A stretch of DNA of 8,708 nt from Chloroflexi bacterium UBA6265 (GTDB lineage Bacteria > Chloroflexota > Chloroflexia > Thermomicrobiales > UBA6265). Both the position numbers and the translations under genes were made by a program. The notes under the pieces are model-generated. The model was not told the DNA's origin. It made no database searches and saw nothing but the letters and a program-made list of their open reading frames with translations. The stretch lies in assembly GCA_002440805.1 (NCBI GenBank), contig DJVD01000263.1, positions 163 to 8,870 of the forward strand, written 5' to 3'. This document shows positions 5,869 to 8,708 of this stretch, in pieces. Position 1 is the stretch's first letter. Every line of letters begins with the position of its first letter.

Positions 5869-7137
5869 ATGGGGTATCGAGTACTGGTAGTGGGCAAGGG
5901 CGGTCGCGAACACGCGATTTGCTGGAAGCTGGCCCAAAGCGCCGTGGTAGATGCCCTGTATTGCGCACCGGGAAACCCGGGAATTGCAGCCAACGCCCAC
6001 TGTCTGCCGATCCAACCCATGGATATCCCCGGTATTGTTGCCGCGGTGCGCCAGCACGACATCGATCTCGTGGTTGTGGGGCCAGAGGATCCACTGGCCG
6101 CGGGTATCACCGATGCGCTGGAGGTCGCTGGCACGCTCGTGGCCGGTCCTTCCATGGCCGCCGCCCAGTTGGAGGCCAGCAAGAGTTTCGCCAATGGCGT
6201 GATGGCCGCCGCCAATGTCCCCACGGCCCAGAGCATCACCGTTTCCAATCGGGATGAGGGTGTGCGGGCGATTGGCGCACTCCTCAACGCGCACGGCGTG
6301 GTGGTGAAGGCCGATGGCCTTGCTGCCGGCAAGGGAGTGGTGGTGGCGGATAGCGCCGCTGAAGCAATCACCGCGCTCGATGCGATGTTGGTAGGGGGCA
6401 GCCTGGGTGATGCAGGCCGCACAATCGTGATCGAGGAGCGCCTGGTCGGACCGGAGGTCTCCATCCTCTGTCTCAGTGATGGCACCACCATCGTGCCGCT
6501 TCAGCCCAGTTGCGATTACAAGCGCGCATTCGATAACGATGAGGGGCCCAATACCGGTGGCATGGGCAATTACACGCCCACGAGCTATGTCGATGACGCG
6601 ATGATGGCCCGGATTAAGACAGAAATCCTGCAACCCACGATCGCCGAAATGGCCAAACGTGGCACGCCGATGAAAGGCGTACTCTTCGCCGGCCTGATGA
6701 TCTGCGAGGACGGCCCCAGGGTGATCGAATTTAATTGCCGCTTTGGGGATCCCGAAACCCAGGTGGTGTTGCCCACGCTGGATGCGGATTTGGGCGTGCT
6801 CCTGCACGCCGTCGCGACCGGTACGTTGGGCGATCAGCCCCGGCCGCGTTCACGTGGTGCGGCTGTGGGTGTGGTGTTGGCCAGCGCCGGGTATCCGGAG
6901 AACTACCCGAAGGGCATGCCCATTTCCGGACTGGACGAGACAGGGGATGCGCTTGTCTTTCACGCCGGCACCGCCCGGGATGGCGAGCGCATTGTCACCG
7001 ATGGCGGGCGGGTGCTGTGCGTTGTGGCGCTAGGGGAAACGGTGGGCGAGGCCCGCACGGCGGCCTATGCCGCAGCCAATCAGATCAGCTTCGAGGGCGC
7101 GTGGCGTCGGGAGGATATCGCCCTGCGCGAATCCTGA
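5869..7137 (+). CDS. purD: Phosphoribosylamine-glycine ligase (GAR synthetase)
   Basis: The enzyme joins glycine to 5-phosphoribosylamine using ATP, the second step of de novo purine synthesis, in the cytoplasm. The 422-residue length is typical of stand-alone bacterial PurD. The domains are visible in order: the N-domain with VLVVGKGGREHA (5-16), APGNPGIA (33-40) and VVVGPEDPLAAGI (68-80); the ATP-grasp domain with VVVKADGLAAGKGVVVA (144-160), IVIEERLVGPEVSIL (186-200), DEGPNTGGMGNYTP (224-237) and IEFNCRFGDPETQVVLP (286-302, metal and ATP binding); and the C-domain with VGVVLASAGYPENYPKG (333-349). The ATG at 5869 is chosen because the family N-terminus begins there; its ribosome binding site (GAGCGG) is weak. 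The frame is open 31 codons further upstream without family similarity. No other purine gene is nearby and no terminator is visible after it. Confidence 0.97.
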   Translation: MGYRVLVVGKGGREHAICWKLAQSAVVDALYCAPGNPGIAANAHCLPIQPMDIPGIVAAVRQHDIDLVVVGPEDPLAAGITDALEVAGTLVAGPSMAAAQLEASKSFANGVMAAANVPTAQSITVSNRDEGVRAIGALLNAHGVVVKADGLAAGKGVVVADSAAEAITALDAMLVGGSLGDAGRTIVIEERLVGPEVSILCLSDGTTIVPLQPSCDYKRAFDNDEGPNTGGMGNYTPTSYVDDAMMARIKTEILQPTIAEMAKRGTPMKGVLFAGLMICEDGPRVIEFNCRFGDPETQVVLPTLDADLGVLLHAVATGTLGDQPRPRSRGAAVGVVLASAGYPENYPKGMPISGLDETGDALVFHAGTARDGERIVTDGGRVLCVVALGETVGEARTAAYAAANQISFEGAWRREDIALRES

Positions 7138-7186
7138 TCATGCTCCAGTAGCGGGGTATTGTATTATGTATTACGTCATGCTCGGG

Positions 7187-7192
7187 TACAAT
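7187..7192 (+). promoter_or_regulatory. Candidate -10 element (TACAAT) for the DUF2795-like gene
   Basis: TACAAT (five of six to TATAAT) lies 44 bases before the ATG at 7236, at the edge of an AT-rich patch (7157-7175) that stands out from the GC-rich surroundings. The hexamer 17 bases upstream, TTATGT, is a poor -35. Read-through from purD is the alternative. Confidence 0.4.
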
Positions 7193-7235
7193 GACAGCGC
7201 ACGGTTATCGTGACAGGTACGGAAGGACAACGAAC

Positions 7236-7490
7236 ATGGATAAGATCAAGGGTTTGTTTAACGATCTCACCGGTGGCGATGGCAAGGTTGATTCCAGCGA
7301 TATCAAGGCCCAAATCGGCGATCTTGGCCTGGATGACCTTAAGAGCCTCACGTTCCCCATCACCAAGGCAGAAGTTTTGGAAACGCTGCGAGCCAACGGT
7401 TCGTCGGATCTGTTGATCCAGGCCGTGGAGAAGGTTCCGCAGGACACCTTCAACGACCTCAGTGACCTTAGGGCCAAACTGCCAATCTAG
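7236..7490 (+). CDS. Small DUF2795-like protein with an EF-hand-like loop
   Basis: The 84-residue product starts at an ATG preceded by GGAAGGA with 8 bases spacing. The second half, LTFPITKAEVLETLRANGSSDLL and on through VEKVPQDTFNDLSDL (about 38-79), resembles DUF2795: a hydrophobic-Pro-x-[ST]-K-x-E-[LV] start, a helix, a small-residue turn, a second helix and a conserved P-x-x-x-[FY]-x-[DS] stretch. The function of DUF2795 is unknown. The first half contains GGDGKVDSSD (13-22), which fits positions 4-12 of an EF-hand or dockerin calcium loop but lacks the acidic residue at loop position 1 (Leu11) and position 3 (Gly13). The protein is cytoplasmic by appearance. It lies 98 bases after purD and is followed by the hairpin at 7506. 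Confidence 0.8.
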   Translation: MDKIKGLFNDLTGGDGKVDSSDIKAQIGDLGLDDLKSLTFPITKAEVLETLRANGSSDLLIQAVEKVPQDTFNDLSDLRAKLPI

Positions 7491-7505
7491 GCGCGAAGTG
7501 TCCCC

Positions 7506-7542
7506 AAACGCCCCTGCATGGATCATCCATGCAGGGGCGTTT
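7506..7542 (+). terminator. Very strong hairpin between the DUF2795-like gene and the cupredoxin gene
   Basis: Two perfect 18-base arms (7506-7523 and 7525-7542, AAACGCCCCTGCATGGAT and complement) flank one central base; realistically this is a 16-bp stem with a 5-base loop. It ends in UUU on the plus strand. It starts 15 bases after the DUF2795-like stop and ends 9 bases before the AAGGAG of the next gene. It may be a terminator, an attenuator in the next gene's leader, or a processing or stability element; the short U tract leaves this open. Confidence 0.7.
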
Positions 7543-7565
7543 GCTCAATACAAGGAGAACTACCG

Positions 7566-8612
7566 GTGCATGGTATTTCCCGCAGATCGCTCCTGGGTGT
7601 GGCTGCTACGGCCCTCATCCTGCCCCAAAAAGTTGCTGGACAGCCCGCTGATGCCGGTGAGATATTGCAAAACCTGCCCGGCCTGAAAACCGCGTATGCG
7701 CGCCGCTATGCCCCCGCCGACGAAGGCGCGGCGATGCTATCCGGCGATTGGCCGGTGAAACCCACCGCGCGTACGCCTGAATACCTGCTGGTCATGGTGC
7801 TGACGTTCTCCAATGCACTGGTGGTGCGAGGGCTCGCCTCCACCATGCTCTCTCCGGACGTTGCCGCTACCGTCCTGGGGCGATCGAGTGATGGCCTGGT
7901 GCAACAATCCAATCCGGCCCTGCCCGAAGGCAATCTGCTGTTTGCCGGCAAGGATGCGAATGAATCCAGTCCCTATGCCTCGCTGTTGGTGCTGCCAATC
8001 GGGGCGAATGTGTACCTGGTGCAGGCGGAAGGCGATACGGATGCGGTGCAACCCACGGCCGATGCCATTGCCGGGTACATTGCCGATAGCCCGCCTGCAG
8101 ACGGTGAGGTCATCGTGGTGATTGAGGGTGTCGCCACAGGTGGACCATTCGCGGTGCTGCCGGATGCGGAGGATGCAGAGCTCCTGAACGGGCTATATCC
8201 GTTTGCGGACTACGACTTGCTGGTCAGCGACTCGCCCATTTTGCCGACCGGCGCCATTCCAGGTGCGACGCCGGGCGCCACGCCTCAGGCCGCCGAGGTC
8301 ATCACGATTGAGATGACCTCGGCGGCGCGGTTCGATCCGGATGAGATCGTTATTGATGTTGGCGCCACGGTCGAATGGATCAACAGATCGGAGATCGAAC
8401 ATACCGCGACTTGTGATCCGGAACAGAACCCGTTCAAGAAAACCTGGCCGGAGTTGATTTCCCTTCCCGACGGTGCGGAACCCTGGGGATCGGAACTGCT
8501 GAAACCAGGCGAACGTTTCCGTCACACCTTTACCGTAGCTGGCGACTATCACTACATCTGCTTCCCGCATGTGCTCTCCGGCATGCAGGGAACCATTCGC
8601 GTGCAGGCATAG
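7566..8612 (+). CDS. Tat-exported protein with C-terminal plastocyanin-like copper domain
   Basis: This 348-residue protein has three parts. The N-terminus MHGISRRSLLGVAATALILP is a twin-arginine signal (SRRSLL), implying export in folded form. Residues about 30-225 form a domain I do not recognise. A Pro/Gly/Ala/Thr linker (227-243, GATPGATP) leads to a cupredoxin domain (about 245-348) with type-1 copper ligands His279 (IEHTATCD), Cys332 and His335 (CFPH), and Met340 (C-x2-H-x4-M). Such domains carry electrons. The start is GTG at 7566, with AAGGAG at 7552-7557, 8 bases spacing and the Tat signal directly after; an ATG at 7570 is out of frame. No membrane anchor other than the signal is visible. 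The redox partner is unknown. Confidence 0.9.
   Translation: MHGISRRSLLGVAATALILPQKVAGQPADAGEILQNLPGLKTAYARRYAPADEGAAMLSGDWPVKPTARTPEYLLVMVLTFSNALVVRGLASTMLSPDVAATVLGRSSDGLVQQSNPALPEGNLLFAGKDANESSPYASLLVLPIGANVYLVQAEGDTDAVQPTADAIAGYIADSPPADGEVIVVIEGVATGGPFAVLPDAEDAELLNGLYPFADYDLLVSDSPILPTGAIPGATPGATPQAAEVITIEMTSAARFDPDEIVIDVGATVEWINRSEIEHTATCDPEQNPFKKTWPELISLPDGAEPWGSELLKPGERFRHTFTVAGDYHYICFPHVLSGMQGTIRVQA
8289..8326 (+). repeat. 15-bp perfect inverted repeat at the linker/cupredoxin junction
   Basis: The arms GCCGCCGAGGTCATC (8289-8303) and the exact complement (8312-8326) flank 8 bases, all within the coding sequence (residues about 242-254). In the mRNA this would be a very stable hairpin exactly where the linker ends and the copper domain begins. 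Confidence 0.85.
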
Positions 8613-8684
8613 GACCTCACTGGCCCCTGGGTCTCCCTGGTCCGCCTGATACGACGCAAAGTCGGCTCAAGAAAAATGGGAACC

Positions 8685-8708
8685 GGGCCCTGCGCATGCG
8701 CAGGGCCC
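8685..8708. terminator. Perfect 24-bp palindrome at the right edge, probable terminator stem
   Basis: The arm GGGCCCTGCGCA (8685-8696) is followed at once by its exact complement (8697-8708), and the window ends on the last base, so the stem may be longer and any U tract is not visible. It lies 72 bases after the cupredoxin gene stop. The centre TGCGCATGCGCA resembles that of the palindrome at 5399-5428 (CGATCGCATGCGATCG). Bases 8613-8684 hold nothing else that I can identify. Confidence 0.6.

Noticed and set aside
5581..6807. Long minus-strand open frame (408 codons) antisense to purD
   Set aside because: It is the complement of a clear purD gene and overlaps the real 88-residue gene in another frame; no motif or ribosome binding site supports it.
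7570..7686. ATG at 7570 as the start of a short protein after the AAGGAG site
   Set aside because: The frame closes at 7686, whereas the GTG at 7566 opens a frame with a twin-arginine signal and a complete copper domain.
1..8708. CRISPR array, tRNA, rRNA, insertion sequence, toxin-antitoxin or phage-defence cluster
   Set aside because: I saw no regularly spaced repeats, cloverleaf, transposase motif, terminal repeats or defence-gene pairs. The dynamin-like GTPase alone is not enough to call a defence system.

Overview
This window is a stretch of bacterial chromosome, GC-rich by eye, with ordinary housekeeping and envelope genes and no mobile element, CRISPR array, rRNA or tRNA that I can see. 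The style points to the phylum Chloroflexota, possibly a Thermomicrobia-like lineage. The clues are exported proteins with Thr/Pro/Ala-rich linkers (PTPTEA and GATPGATP types), a Tat-exported plastocyanin-like protein, a small DUF2795-type protein, and a YceI protein without a signal peptide. This assignment is inference; no rRNA or other strict taxonomic marker is present.

Left part (1-2857, all on the minus strand). Read in the direction of transcription there is a bacterial dynamin-like GTPase (2857-1064) with a U6 intrinsic terminator, then a YceI-family protein (861-337) with a near-consensus sigma-70 promoter and a U5 terminator, then the first 59 codons of a secreted protein that runs off the left edge. 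Each unit appears to be transcribed separately.

Middle part. A divergent 343-base intergenic region (2858-3200) separates the GTPase from a plus-strand exported protein of 600 residues (3201-5003). That protein has three related domains joined by Thr/Pro linkers, one linker carrying a tandem 63-bp repeat. A short gene for a YggX-type Fe(2+)-trafficking protein follows (5092-5376), then a perfect 30-bp palindrome lying between it and a convergent 88-residue unknown protein (5722-5456, minus). That unknown gene is divergent from purD (5869-7137), which encodes phosphoribosylamine-glycine ligase, the second step of purine synthesis.

Right part. A small DUF2795-like protein (7236-7490) has a loop resembling an EF-hand or dockerin at its N-terminus. 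After it come a very strong hairpin and, only 10 bases later, the ribosome binding site of a Tat-exported protein with a C-terminal type-1 copper domain (7566-8612). The window ends inside or at the edge of another perfect palindrome.

No single operon unites these genes. Shared themes are export (three secreted proteins) and metal or redox handling (YggX, cupredoxin). The points most worth a second look are the hairpin sitting between a gene and the next gene's ribosome binding site, a 15-bp inverted repeat exactly at the linker/cupredoxin junction, the triplicated cysteine-paired secreted protein, the degenerate EF-hand loop on a DUF2795 protein, and a short ORF ending in three Cys codons upstream of the secreted protein.
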